Shown here: positions 22,838 to 33,993 of the stretch, piece by piece
Position numbering within the stretch: the first letter of the stretch is position 1
Layout: the number at the start of each line of letters is the position of its first letter
DNA from: Panorpa germanica
Lineage: Eukaryota; Arthropoda; Insecta; Mecoptera; Panorpidae
Length of the DNA stretch: 64,000 nt
Reading direction: 5' to 3'
NCBI GenBank assembly: GCA_963678705.1
Contig: OY783204.1
Span: forward strand, 24,686,759-24,750,758
Notes under the pieces: generated by a model
The model's database searches: none
What the model was told of the DNA's origin: nothing
The model's input: only the letters and a program-made list of their open reading frames with translations
Translations under genes and position numbers: made by a program

Positions 22838-23132
22838 CTTAGTAAACATTTGGTGAAATAGAATGGCTATGTGAAGTTCTAGTCATTCGTACATTTTAAT
22901 TTTAACGTTTTACAAGTTGGAGCAACACACAGAAAATCAGTTTTAGTTCAAATTGATTCCCTACCTGTCACAGGAGTCGCTTTTATTCGACAGTGAGCAG
23001 TCGTTGCGCCGTATGTAGCTCATAAAAGAGACATTCCCTATGAACGACTGAATAGAAAACAAACGCGTTCATGACAAAAAACTCATGAAAAGTGATAGAA
23101 ATGAAATAGAATTTTCTCCAAAATGTTTACTG
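22838..23132. repeat. MITE-B relative, diverged
   Basis: The ends TTAGTAAACATTTGGTG and CCAAAATGTTTACTGGGA match the terminal repeats of MITE-B (36352-36726). The interior CTACCTGTCACA is the reverse complement of TGTGACAGGTAG in that copy. Confidence 0.6.
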
Positions 23133-23561
23133 GGAAGGTAGCAAATTAGGAAAGGGAAATCAAGGAAGAGGAATATTGAAAGAATAAAGGAGGTGCAGCG
23201 AATAATAAGAAAAAGGGATGCAAAAGGAAAGGATGAAGAAGATGGATGAATAGAGGCACAAATAGAGATACAAACAATTGCGGATGATCGTAAAGTTCAG
23301 ACTGAGGAATTGAGAGAAAGGAAAAAAGTATTATAGGGAGGAGGAGAACAGAGTATGCAGGATAATTGTGGAGGAGGAAGAAAAACTGGAGTACTTAAAT
23401 AGTAGGTGTACAAAGAGTGTTGAAAGCAGGGTGAGTCCGAAGGGACTGTTGCAAGGAAAAAGATGGATAACGGAAGTAAGAAATTGATTACAACGGAGTT
23501 TGTACCAGACATACATAATTCTGACAAACATAATTTACCCATTGGCATTGAATTTAGTATC
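23133..23561 (+). other. Purine-rich segment, possibly decayed LINE coding
   Basis: About 23140-23480 is rich in A and G, and would encode Lys/Glu/Arg-rich stretches, like the known LINE remnants at 4190 and 57870. No conserved motif can be read and stops are frequent. Reverse-strand open frames here (23297-23569) are shadows. Confidence 0.3.
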
Positions 23562-24061
23562 ATTCCCACTCACTGCTTTAATTTAATTTTGTATTTAATT
23601 TAAATTGTTTAGCATATGGCAGTACGCGTAGTCATTCACAGTACTATTTTTAATTTAATTTATTTTGTTAATTTTCTTAGTTTTTTAGAACCTTACAAAG
23701 TCCAATGTTTTAAATTAAAAATATTAAATTCAGAAAACTATATTATATTATAACCTCCAAAATGTGACAATCTGTCAAAATGCAGTAGGATTTATATTTA
23801 AAAGAGGTTTAATGTCAGTTTGTCAAAAATAAAGATATAAAAACAATTTCTATTACTAATTGTTATTAAAAATAGCAATTTTAATTATTTCACCTTCAAT
23901 TTTGTCCAACTGTAGAACTGTCAAAATTTATATTACCAAAGACACCAACTAAATTAACTAAACTCTAATTAAAACACGAATGTGACTAGAAATACCTATT
24001 CTGAAAACCTGAAATCTAGATTAAAATATTAGATAAAAACAGTAAATTAAATAATGAGGCT
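23562..24061. repeat. Dispersed repeat C, copy 2
   Basis: Direct-orientation counterpart of 742-1270 with many small differences. Class unknown. Confidence 0.75.
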
Positions 24062-24824
24062 TTAGAACGCGTCGTGACTATATTCAAAATTAAAATTAGC
24101 AATTGGTGGTAAAATCACATATAAAAATCGACGTAAGCAATGCAAATTGATCATCTTTCTCGCAAAATGCGTGAACCACTGCTGCAAATAATTTTACAGT
24201 TAAATTATCATATCAAATATCTTTATATGTTAATTCTGATTACAGTTCCAAGGCGTTCTATTCTTATCTCAATAATTATTCTCATAGGATGCGTTATCAT
24301 CAACAGCGTCACTTAAAAGTACAAATAACTGCAGATATTCTATACCAGAGAAAGCAAACATTTTGTAAACGTAATTTTATTTTCTTGTGAATTTAATGTT
24401 ACTTTTAAGGTAAATAAGGGAAAAGGTTCAGTATCTCTGTTATATTCCATCTGAAGAGTCCTTTAAGCAAATGTTCAACCGTTGTGCATTTTTTAGGCAT
24501 GCTATGCGCTGTACAACATTTCACGGTTAAACAATTGTAGCTATATTCATTTAGCATGCATCACGCATGCGCATAGAATATCCCGTGTCCGGTAGTTGAG
24601 TGACAACTGATGGCCTATGACGTTCTACGAAGTGTGACAAGATACAGAAGTACCATCTTAGCAACAAGTAAAATAAGAAAACGTAATATTACTATACTTT
24701 TGAACACAAAACATCAATATTACATAAAATGGTAATAGTGCCATATTTTGTAATATTTTCTGTGACATAATGCGTCATAAATTGAACTAGTATGATATTC
24801 ATTTATTTGTTAATATTGGCAAAT
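24062..24824. other. Intergenic stretch, nothing recognised
   Basis: No supported gene or repeat. Confidence 0.4.
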
Positions 24825-25195
24825 ATAACAGCTTAACCTTAAAGCTTATAAATGTATTTATATATCAAAATATGTACAACTATTTCAAGGAATAATAAAA
24901 TTTCAATATTATGTCTGCCTTAGCAGGGTTAAATAAAATAAAAAAATATTATTCTTTGACTTGACTTGATTATTTCGACTACCAACGGCTACAAAACATT
25001 ACCACAGCACTGACCTACTCAACAAATAACTGACGTTAAAATGCATTTCACGTCATACAAATATGGCCAACCATTTTTTTTTATTACCACAGCACTGACC
25101 TACTCAACAAATAACTGACGTTAACATGCATTTCACGTCATACAAATATGGCCAACCATTTCTACCGCTAAATCTACACATCAACATCAATTTCA
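24825..25195 (+). repeat. MITE-A partial copy with internal duplication
   Basis: Matches the 3' half of MITE-A (TTGACTTGATTATTTCGACT, then the block ending ATGGCC-AACCATTTCT). Both termini are missing. An 85-bp segment is tandemly duplicated at 24998-25161. Confidence 0.7.
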
Positions 25196-25875
25196 ACAAA
25201 CCCATTTTAAAAATATAAAAAAGGGTTGGTATCTTAGATTAAATTAATTCCGCATTTTACGAAGTACGATATAGGTCACAATAATTTATCAATTTGAACC
25301 TGTCCTTCCGCAATAATAATAAACTCGCGAAGTTTTCAACCATCGATATGCACTGTCATATCCGGTGTGGCGGTTCCTATAGAATTTAAGATGCAGTGTT
25401 GCCAACAGAGTGTTAATACTATACGCACTTCACACGTATCAGACATGGCGCGACACGCTTGAACACACGGCTAACGCGCGGCGCGGCGATGCCTAAACGA
25501 TATCCAATAAAAAGTCTTTTTTTTTGTTGTAATAATCCATCATTCTTTTCAGTTACGCTCATCAATTATTTAAAATGGTTTATCTATTTTTCGATCTTAT
25601 GAAACTATTTAACGTCAATCATTATTTATAGAATATTTATTAACTATTTAAATTTAGAAGCCAGTTAATAACAGGTATCAGATTTTATCGATATTTTAGG
25701 TTATGTTTGGTTAGTGGGATACTACAAATGAGTTAAAAATAAATAGAATTCATTAAATATTATTTAATTTTTCAATTAAAAACATATCTTGTTTATAAAG
25801 TATAGCTTCCTATTTAAGACAACGTTTATTACCTATATAGCATTCGCCATAGTTTTGCCCGCCACAGGTCTCGAC
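25196..25875. other. Intergenic stretch with a CpG-rich patch
   Basis: About 25360-25500 is much GC-richer than its surroundings and contains GCGCGGCGCGGCGATG. It could be a promoter region or a piece of another element. No adjacent coding start is convincing. Confidence 0.35.
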
Positions 25876-26068
25876 CAGGGTACCCTCACTTAGTGTACAA
25901 TTCATCAATGTCGCTTTAGGCACCCTCAGTCCGCCATTTTTGGAATAGTGAACTAAAATGCTCGGCGACTCAACATTTGAAGGGAATGAAGGGTGAAGGG
26001 AGTGCACTGAGCTAAAGTTCAGTGCAGTTCAGTGATACCACATATTAAAACATAATATTTATATATAT

Positions 26069-26072
26069 ACAT
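26069..26072. repeat. LTR element 1 target-site duplication, left
   Basis: ACAT directly before the left LTR; matched at 33789-33792. Confidence 0.75.
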
Positions 26073-26820
26073 TGTTGTAAAATTGTGTCGTATTGTCGTT
26101 CTGGAGGAGATTACTCAGCTTACTAGTACATTCTGCAGGGATGCTAGCTTCTGGTAGTAGATTCTTCAGTTGACGACTTCCAACACCAATTACAGTAGTA
26201 ATCGAATATCTTTCTTAAGATGATTAATAAGGATTCTTGTTCAGACGGTGTATTGTTGCAATTAGAGAATACTTGAGCGGTCTAAAGTAACCTCGTTGCG
26301 ACATGCGACGGTTGAACAATTAGTATCTTTTTATTACTATTAATACAAACACTTTTATTAAAATATATCATTTATTCGTTGTAATATTATATCTGCTTAC
26401 TTAATTACAATAGTATTTTATTAGATTAACGAAGATGACAGATATAAAACAAAATGTAATTCTATAGTGTTATAATTTAATTAATAGTTGAAATGTGCTC
26501 ACTATTCAATACGTACGAAGTTGCGAATAGTAATGCTTGCTTTGAGACTCAGGAGAAGACTGGCTTTCAGCGTCTTGTGCAATTTAATATATAATAATTT
26601 ATTTCACATCACAGAACGCCAATACTGAATTACCAGCATTAAATCAATATTAATCTCCACAAACCAGAGACAATATTTATAAGCGCTAAACTTAAATAAT
26701 TATTCTTTACAATCTTAATACTAATACAAAAACTGTTTACATAATATAATTCTATTACATAATTAACATTTAATATCATTAAAAATAAAAGGTAAGTGCG
26801 ACATATGCGTACTTACAACA
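26073..26820 (-). repeat. Element 1, 3' LTR
   Basis: 748 bp, starts TGTTGTAAAATTGTGTCG on the plus strand and ends CGTACTTACAACA. Same length and, as far as read, same sequence as 33041-33788. Confidence 0.93.
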
Positions 26821-27105
26821 CTCCTCAACCAAAGAAAAGGAACGCATATAAAACAAAACATATGCGTTTCTGCTCTAAGGAAAAGAAAAAGGAAAAATTG
26901 TGATAGGGGAGATGTCGTACATATCACAACACCCCCTTTCAAAAAAAAAGGGACACGTATAAAAACAAAATATACGAGTTACAATTCTAGAAAAAAACAA
27001 AAAGAGAAGCAAAGTGTCGACAACGATTCTGATCCCATCGTATAGAGTTAACACTGCTCCACAAAACAATCATCCCTGACAAAATCCATTTCATTCGTCA
27101 AGTTT
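26821..27105 (-). other. Element 1, 3' UTR with two polypurine-like sites
   Basis: On the minus strand, GGTTGAGGAG abuts the 3' LTR start TGTTGTAAG and is the candidate polypurine tract. About 105 bp upstream, AAAGGGGGTGTTGTGA has the same layout (purine run followed by TGTTGT), and the two segments are alike downstream, suggesting an internal duplication of the tract/LTR boundary. Confidence 0.55.
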
Positions 27106-30100
27106 TTATTCATTGGTACAAAATCTCTTCAACCTATTATTATGAACTACCGTATGTTTTTTACCAATTAGTATTTCTGTATTAACAGGGGATATAATTT
27201 TAGTAACTTTATACGGTCCTACGTATAAGGGTAAAAGTTTTTTTGACTGTCCTTTAGTTGGTAACTGTTCATTTCTTAATAAAACTAGTTCGTTTACTTC
27301 AGGTGTGAAAAGAGAATTGACCCTTTTATCAAAATATAATTTTGTTTTTTCTTTGCTTTTAACCAAGTTATTTATAGCAAGTTCCCTCGCTACTTGTAAC
27401 CTGTGTTTGAGTTCTACTATAAAATTATTATAAGTATTTACCTCAATTGGTTCTTTATAAAAAATTGAAGGCAGATTTGCCTTATGTCCATAAATTAGTT
27501 CGAAAGGAGTAAAACCGGTCGCTGTATGCGGAGTTGTGTTATACACGAACATTGCATAGGGAATCCAATTTATCCAATCATCCTGCTTTTTACAAAAATT
27601 CCTTAGATACTCGGCAAGGGTTCTATGAACTCTTTCTAAGGCACCGTTGGTTGCTGGTCTAAATGCTGTTGTTTTTAATTGTTTAATTTTTAACAATTTG
27701 CATATATCTTTAAAAATTTTCGACATGAAATTTGTTCCTTGGTCTGTTAAGATCATATTAGGAACTCCGTACCTACAAATAACGTTAGTTACTAATGCTT
27801 TCGCGACAGTATTTGCCTCCTGGTTTATAATAGGAATAGCTTCCGTAAATTTAGTAAGGTCATCCTGTATTGTTAGTAAGTATTTGTATTTGTCGTTGTC
27901 GTCTTTCTTGGGAAGATATACTATGTCCAAAGCCAACCTTTCGAAACTATGTTTCGAAGTCGATGTAATTGTTAATGGGCATTTATTTAATTTGCACACT
28001 TTATTCTTTTGACATGATACACATTGTCTAATAAAATTTTTAACTTTTCTAATCATACTTGGAAATTTAAAGTGTGATTTTAATCGTTTAATTGTTTTAG
28101 AAACTCCTAAGTGGCCTGCTGTGGGATTAACATGAAATTCCGAAATTACATTGTTTATTAACTCAGGGTCACTAATTTTAAGTATATTGTCATTATAAAT
28201 GTGTACTATTATATTTGTTTTATCAAAGATATGTCTGATCATAGTTCGTAACTGGGCAAAATCTAATTTACTTAGTTCAGACTCGAACCTGTTCATAGCT
28301 ATGTTAGTAATTTTGTGTAAAGTACAAAAGTTTTTCAGATTCACTAATGCCAAAAATATTTCTTTATAATTTGGTAGATTAAAATGAAATTCCTTAATTA
28401 TTAAACAGATAATAAATCTAGTATCAATTTCAACATATGCAATTTCTGATACTTCTTTTTCTTGTATTAGAAATGCATTGATACTACTAAATTTATTGAT
28501 TAATTCAGGAGAATTTCCAATTGAATTTTTAAAATCTTTTGATACAAAATCTACTAATGAAAATGACGTCGGTGCGTCATATAAACTTTTATCATGTTCA
28601 ATTACTTTATTGTTTATGATAATTTTATTTTTAATTATTTCTAAATAATTTTCGTATGTGACATCCATTGTTTCAACCTGAAGTGAGTATACGCGACTTA
28701 GGGCATCTACGTGTGGAATCGAACTACCTGGTCTATATATTACTTCGTAATTATATTCCTCTAGTTTTATCCGCCAACGCATAAGTCTAGAACTCGGGTC
28801 CTTAATACTCATTAACCAAGTCAAGGCTTGATGGTCTGTTACGATACTAAAAAACTTTCCATAGAGATAGGGTCTAAAATGAGCCACAGCCCATACTACT
28901 GCTAATAACTCACGTTCAGTAGTTGTGTAATTTTGTTGTGCCTTATTTAGAGTTCTTGAAGCATATGCTATTGGGTGGCTTTCCTTAATAGTACCTTGTG
29001 AAAGGACTGCACCTATAGCATATTTACTTGCATCCGTGGTTACAACGAAATTTTTACTAAAGTCCGGGTATTGCAAAACAGGTGATATGGTTAATTTATT
29101 TTTTAAAGTTTTAAATGATTCGTCGCATTGGTCTGACCATTCTAATACTTTAACATTACTGTTTGCTGCATTATATAGTGGTTTGGCTATCTCTGCGTAA
29201 TGCGGTATATGTCGGCGATAATAACCAGACATACCCAAAAATGTTTTAATTTGTTTAGGACTGTTTGGAATGGGGAAATTCTTTATTGCTTCTACTTTAG
29301 AAGGATCTGGTAGAATACCTGTTTCATTAATAACGTGACCTAAATAAATCAAATCTTTATGTAGAAAGTTACATTTGGATGGTTGGAGCTTCAAATTATG
29401 TTCCCGTAATTTAGAAAAAACGTTTTTTAATCTTTGGTTGTGCTCAGAAATGTTTTTTCCAAAAATGACTACATCGTCCAGATAGATTAAGCAATCTATT
29501 CCTTGCAAACCTGTGAGAACGTGAGACATAAGTCTCTGAAACATGGGGGGGGCTCCTTTAAGTCCGAATGGCATTCTTACAAATTGATAGTGTTTAAAGT
29601 TCGCACTAAATGCTGTTTTCTCTTTATCTTCGGGAAGCATAGGGACCTGGTGAAAACCGCTTGCTAAGTCAAGGGTAGAGAAAAATTTTGCACCACTAAG
29701 TTGGTCCAGTATATCATGTATAAGAGGCAAAGGATAGGCGTCACTTGTTGTCTGCTCGTTAAGTTTACGGAAATCGACTACTACGCGGAATTGTTTATTA
29801 CCTAACGCATCTGGTTTTTTTGGTACTACTAATAAAGGTGCGTTATAGGGTGAGTCGCTTTCTTCAATTATGTTGTTGACCAACAGTTCCTGAATATGCT
29901 TTTCCACAATCTCTTTTTGCGCATGGGGCAATCGATACGGTTTAACGTTAACGGGTTTAGAAGAATTAATCTTTATCTTATGACTTAATGCGCTCGTACA
30001 AGATAACTTGTCTCCCGGTAAAAAAAATATGTCATTAAAGCTGTCACAGATTTCTATTAATTCTGTTACTAATTCTGAATTGACATGTGAAAGATTTAAA

Positions 30101-32055
30101 TTGTTTAATAAAAGTTCCTTACGGTTGTTAGGACTTGATTTTGAAAAATGGTAAATACTAAATTGATCTATCGGTATGATATTCGGTTTGAAATTACTAA
30201 GTATTATATTTTTTATTGAAGAATTTATTATTGAAATATAGAAAATATTTTTGACGGGCTTGATTAATGCATTAGCTAAAAAAACTTCAGGTAACAATTC
30301 CCTGGCTACACAAACTCCTACTGTAGAACCTGACATAGGAATTATTTTCCTCGTACGTGCTGGTAAAACGATATTGTTTATATTTATAAGTGGGAGCTCA
30401 ATTACTTTGCCACATTCTGAGAATTGTACACTGTTCATTTTTAGATTAATTACTGCATTTAGTTTCCGTAAAATATCTAACCCTATAATTCCATCGTGTT
30501 TAATGGGGAAATTTTCTGACACAACCTGTAAAGTTTGTTTCGACTTATTACTATCTAAAATTATAGAAGTTTTCAGTGAACCTAAGGTATAAGGCGTGCC
30601 TTCAGAAATACCCTTCAATAGAATTTTAGATTTATTATTAATTCTGACATTGTTATTTAAAATATTTTGTTTAATCAAGGAGATTTGAGAACCAGTATCT
30701 AATAAAAATGATACGGTTTTAGCTTTGGCTGCGACCATCTTGAATTGGATAGTGTCAACTGTTTGCTTAGCCTTAACATTTTTATTTTTACTGTCAAAAC
30801 TTAGAATATCATTATTATTTTGTAAATTACCCGTATTGATCTCATCAAAATCATAAAAAAAACATAATTCATTATTTGAATTGTGTTGTGTCTTGTTAGT
30901 AAAAGATACTTGAGAACCATCAGATATAAGATGTTTCGATCTTTCACAACAAGTAGAAGGTTCTGATAAAATTGTGGCCTCCCTACAAGTATTAACTTGA
31001 GCAATAGGGTTACCCGTATCTAGATTTTCCTTCTTAATAAAACAATACTTTTCTGTATGACCACTTTTCTTACAATGGTTACAGAACAAATTTTTAGTTT
31101 TTGTTTCGACCTTATTAGGAATTTGCTTGCTTGAAACTGGTTTACTATTAGAATTAGGAACGCTTGGATATGTTTTGACTTTAATATGCCTTCTTCTTTC
31201 TAGATTGCGCCACCGTCTCTCCAGAAACTCTGTAAATTCATTTAAGGTTGGTAATTCAGAATTATTTCTGTTTTCCCATTCCTTTGACGAATTAAAATCT
31301 AATTTGGTCTTTAAAATATGTATTAACATAAAATCTGAATGATTAGAATATATCCCCAATTCGGTTAATGCTCTAATCGATTCATTAATTTCATCTAGTA
31401 GTTTTTTGATATTGATTTCGGACTCTAAACGTATAACATTGTAGTTTATTAAATTGTTTAAACAGGTTTCAATAAGTGCTACCTTGTTATCATAACGTTT
31501 ACAAAGGATGTTCCAAACAATTTCGTAATTATCATTTGTTAAAGGATAATTCTTTATGAGTTTGAGTGGTTCTCCTGACAAATTTAACTTTAAATAATGC
31601 ATTTTTTCAATGCTTGATAGTTTACTATTATTACGAATTAAATTTGTAAATAATTCCATAAAACTTTGCCAATTAATATATTCTCCATCAAAAACGGTTA
31701 GTTGCATTGGACTTAAGTTCAGATTTTTTATTGAATCTATACTTTTTGAGTCGTCTACAATATGTGTATCATTCTCAAATGTTTGCTTATAATTCAACAA
31801 GTAAATAAGAGTGTCGTCATAAATACTTTCAACTTCCATAGACTTACTAACGATAGCCGAAGCTTCTTCATTTTTTAGAGTTGGAAGCAATGCTTCTACG
31901 ATACTACTATATTTAACCCAAGCTTTGTCTAAGTTTTTGATTTTTAATTCAACTATTGTTAAGGATGTTGATTGGACTTCTAGATTTTTTGAAAACTCAT
32001 TAATTAGATTGATTGTATTCTCAACTAGTGTGAGTGAATGAACGTTCGGTGCCAT
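27106..32055 (-). CDS. Gag-Pol polyprotein of LTR element 1
   Basis: 1649 residues in one frame, with no Gag/Pol frameshift. The N-terminal Gag region (about 100-280; FDGEYINWQSFMELF) resembles the DUF1759-type domain best known from BEL/Pao elements. A CCHC zinc knuckle is at 325-338 (C-x2-C-x4-H-x4-C). The aspartic protease motif LLDTGS has D453. Reverse transcriptase has its YLDD box at 858-861. RNase H begins with TTDAS (D1008) and has a TERELLAVVW helix. The integrase zinc region (HLGVSKTIKRL...CVSCQ) is followed by a D-D-35-E triad at D1377, D1438 and E1474. All catalytic residues are present. The start is the ATG after the leader; the stop lies about 285 bp from the 3' LTR. An internal protein cut by its own protease is the expected processing. 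Confidence 0.95.
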   Translation of the reverse strand: MAPNVHSLTLVENTINLINEFSKNLEVQSTSLTIVELKIKNLDKAWVKYSSIVEALLPTLKNEEASAIVSKSMEVESIYDDTLIYLLNYKQTFENDTHIVDDSKSIDSIKNLNLSPMQLTVFDGEYINWQSFMELFTNLIRNNSKLSSIEKMHYLKLNLSGEPLKLIKNYPLTNDNYEIVWNILCKRYDNKVALIETCLNNLINYNVIRLESEINIKKLLDEINESIRALTELGIYSNHSDFMLIHILKTKLDFNSSKEWENRNNSELPTLNEFTEFLERRWRNLERRRHIKVKTYPSVPNSNSKPVSSKQIPNKVETKTKNLFCNHCKKSGHTEKYCFIKKENLDTGNPIAQVNTCREATILSEPSTCCERSKHLISDGSQVSFTNKTQHNSNNELCFFYDFDEINTGNLQNNNDILSFDSKNKNVKAKQTVDTIQFKMVAAKAKTVSFLLDTGSQISLIKQNILNNNVRINNKSKILLKGISEGTPYTLGSLKTSIILDSNKSKQTLQVVSENFPIKHDGIIGLDILRKLNAVINLKMNSVQFSECGKVIELPLININNIVLPARTRKIIPMSGSTVGVCVARELLPEVFLANALIKPVKNIFYISIINSSIKNIILSNFKPNIIPIDQFSIYHFSKSSPNNRKELLLNNLNLSHVNSELVTELIEICDSFNDIFFLPGDKLSCTSALSHKIKINSSKPVNVKPYRLPHAQKEIVEKHIQELLVNNIIEESDSPYNAPLLVVPKKPDALGNKQFRVVVDFRKLNEQTTSDAYPLPLIHDILDQLSGAKFFSTLDLASGFHQVPMLPEDKEKTAFSANFKHYQFVRMPFGLKGAPPMFQRLMSHVLTGLQGIDCLIYLDDVVIFGKNISEHNQRLKNVFSKLREHNLKLQPSKCNFLHKDLIYLGHVINETGILPDPSKVEAIKNFPIPNSPKQIKTFLGMSGYYRRHIPHYAEIAKPLYNAANSNVKVLEWSDQCDESFKTLKNKLTISPVLQYPDFSKNFVVTTDASKYAIGAVLSQGTIKESHPIAYASRTLNKAQQNYTTTERELLAVVWAVAHFRPYLYGKFFSIVTDHQALTWLMSIKDPSSRLMRWRIKLEEYNYEVIYRPGSSIPHVDALSRVYSLQVETMDVTYENYLEIIKNKIIINNKVIEHDKSLYDAPTSFSLVDFVSKDFKNSIGNSPELINKFSSINAFLIQEKEVSEIAYVEIDTRFIICLIIKEFHFNLPNYKEIFLALVNLKNFCTLHKITNIAMNRFESELSKLDFAQLRTMIRHIFDKTNIIVHIYNDNILKISDPELINNVISEFHVNPTAGHLGVSKTIKRLKSHFKFPSMIRKVKNFIRQCVSCQKNKVCKLNKCPLTITSTSKHSFERLALDIVYLPKKDDNDKYKYLLTIQDDLTKFTEAIPIINQEANTVAKALVTNVICRYGVPNMILTDQGTNFMSKIFKDICKLLKIKQLKTTAFRPATNGALERVHRTLAEYLRNFCKKQDDWINWIPYAMFVYNTTPHTATGFTPFELIYGHKANLPSIFYKEPIEVNTYNNFIVELKHRLQVARELAINNLVKSKEKTKLYFDKRVNSLFTPEVNELVLLRNEQLPTKGQSKKLLPLYVGPYKVTKIISPVNTEILIGKKHTVVHNNRLKRFCTNE

Positions 32056-33040
32056 AGTACTTAATTAAAGTTATATATAATATACAGACTAAAGATTATT
32101 TTGTACCAATAAACGACTCTCCGAAAAATAGGATTCTGACAAGGAAAAATTGCTAGCGAAAACAGTAACTCACAGGAAATTTCCGATGGGGCTCAGACAC
32201 CGCAGTTGTAACAGGAAGGTAGTCTCTCTGATTGAACAGACTGCTATCTAACTGCTTCAGCTCTTTACTTCTCCTTTTCAAAATTCTTTCTCGTTCATAA
32301 AGATGTTCTAAAAATATTAAACATGAATTAATATAATTGTAGAAACAATTATAGGAAATATTATAGTAGATATTCAAAAGTATTGGATATAATACTAAAA
32401 ATATTGAACAATGATGCTACAAAATTGTTATTTTATAACAAATATTCAAAAGTATTGAATATAATACTAAAAAATAATAGCTTCAATGAATTACAAGGAT
32501 GCTACTAATAGATAGGTTATAGCAAATATTCAAAAGTATTGAATATAATACTAAAAAAATAATAGCTTCAATGAACTACAAGGATGCTACTAATAGAAAA
32601 AAAATACAATTATCAATTTATGATAATAATTGTATACAAGATAAAAAGATACTGTCTTATTATACTTAACAAAAAAAACTTTCGATTTTGATCTATGTAC
32701 AGCTGTGTGCAGGGTTCTGGAAACGATTAACATCAGTTTAGATTATTCCATTTGTTCTAGAAGCATCCATCCATTCGCTGGGGGCAAAAGATTTCTTTTT
32801 TTCTGGTTCAGCGGGCTGTTGTTTTACATCCACCGGACTTGTAGAAAAATTATGTGAAATACAGATGAATTGACGTTCTATCTCGTACTCTTCGGCAATC
32901 TTGGAAATAATCGATCGACGTAGTGGTATCCAGAATAATTGATCTGCATCCAGGTGTAGAATATATAGAAAAAAATTTTGGGCGTACCTCTTGGATATTT
33001 ATGTGTAGGAATATCTCTTCGAGACCCCACCTGACACCAA
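32056..33040 (-). promoter_or_regulatory. Element 1 leader: primer-binding site and tandem repeats
   Basis: The primer-binding site is at 33025-33039 (minus strand TGGTGTCAGGTGGGG), one base inside the 5' LTR; its complement ends in CACCA like a tRNA 3' end. The tRNA identity is uncertain (perhaps Leu). A tandem repeat lies at about 32377-32610 with a shared core TTCAAAAGTATTGRATATAA occurring three times. The part nearest the ORF (32056-32290) is nearly identical to the leader of element 2. Confidence 0.7.
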
Positions 33041-33788
33041 TGTTGTAAAATTGTGTCGTATTGTCGTTCTGGAGGAGATTACTCAGCTTACTAGTACATT
33101 CTGCAGGGATGCTAGCTTCTGGTAGTAGATTCTTCAGTTGACGACTTCCAACACCAATTACAGTAGTAATCGAATATCTTTCTTAAGATGATTAATAAGG
33201 ATTCTTGTTCAGACGGTGTATTGTTGCAATTAGAGAATACTTGAGCGGTCTAAAGTAACCTCGTTGCGACATGCGACGGTTGAACAATTAGTATCTTTTT
33301 ATTACTATTAATACAAACACTTTTATTAAAATATATCATTTATTCGTTGTAATATTATATCTGCTTACTTAATTACAATAGTATTTTATTAGATTAACGA
33401 AGATGACAGATATAAAACAAAATGTAATTCTATAGTGTTATAATTTAATTAATAGTTGAAATGTGCTCACTATTCAATACGTACGAAGTTGCGAATAGTA
33501 ATGCTTGCTTTGAGACTCAGGAGAAGACTGGCTTTCAGCGTCTTGTGCAATTTAATATATAATAATTTATTTCACATCACAGAACGCCAATACTGAATTA
33601 CCAGCATTAAATCAATATTAATCTCCACAAACCAGAGACAATATTTATAAGCGCTAAACTTAAATAATTATTCTTTACAATCTTAATACTAATACAAAAA
33701 CTGTTTACATAATATAATTCTATTACATAATTAACATTTAATATCATTAAAAATAAAAGGTAAGTGCGACATATGCGTACTTACAACA
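33041..33788 (-). repeat. Element 1, 5' LTR
   Basis: 748 bp; partner of 26073-26820. It should carry the promoter and the start of the element transcript. Confidence 0.93.
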
Positions 33789-33792
33789 ACAT
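33789..33792. repeat. LTR element 1 target-site duplication, right
   Basis: ACAT directly after the right LTR; matches 26069-26072. Confidence 0.75.
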
Positions 33793-33993
33793 AAATATAT
33801 ATTATTACTGTAGTTTTATTTTGTGTTATGCTTTGTATCACTGTGTATACAATTATTTGCATTTGTTTAGTACTATACAAAAATATTATGTTTTAATATG
33901 TGGTATCACTGAACTGCACTGAACTTTAGCTCAGTGCACTCCCTTCACCCTTCATTCCCTTCAAATGTTGAGTCGCCGAGCATTTTAGTTCAC

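Larger units (their letters stand above)
26073..33788 (-). mobile_element. Ty3-type LTR retrotransposon, element 1, intact
   Basis: 7716 bp, transcribed on the minus strand. Flanking LTRs (26073-26820 and 33041-33788) are both 748 bp, TGTTG...CAACA, and look identical on reading. ACAT target duplications lie on each side. Inside are a primer-binding site, a leader with tandem repeats, one 1649-codon Gag-Pol ORF and a 3' UTR of about 285 bp with purine-rich stretches before the 3' LTR. No envelope-like ORF is present. The domain order protease-RT-RNase H-integrase places it with Ty3/gypsy elements (Metaviridae). The equal LTRs and uninterrupted ORF suggest a recent insertion. Confidence 0.93.

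Noticed and set aside
27647..31792. Plus-strand open frames within element 1
   Set aside because: Antisense shadows of Gag-Pol.
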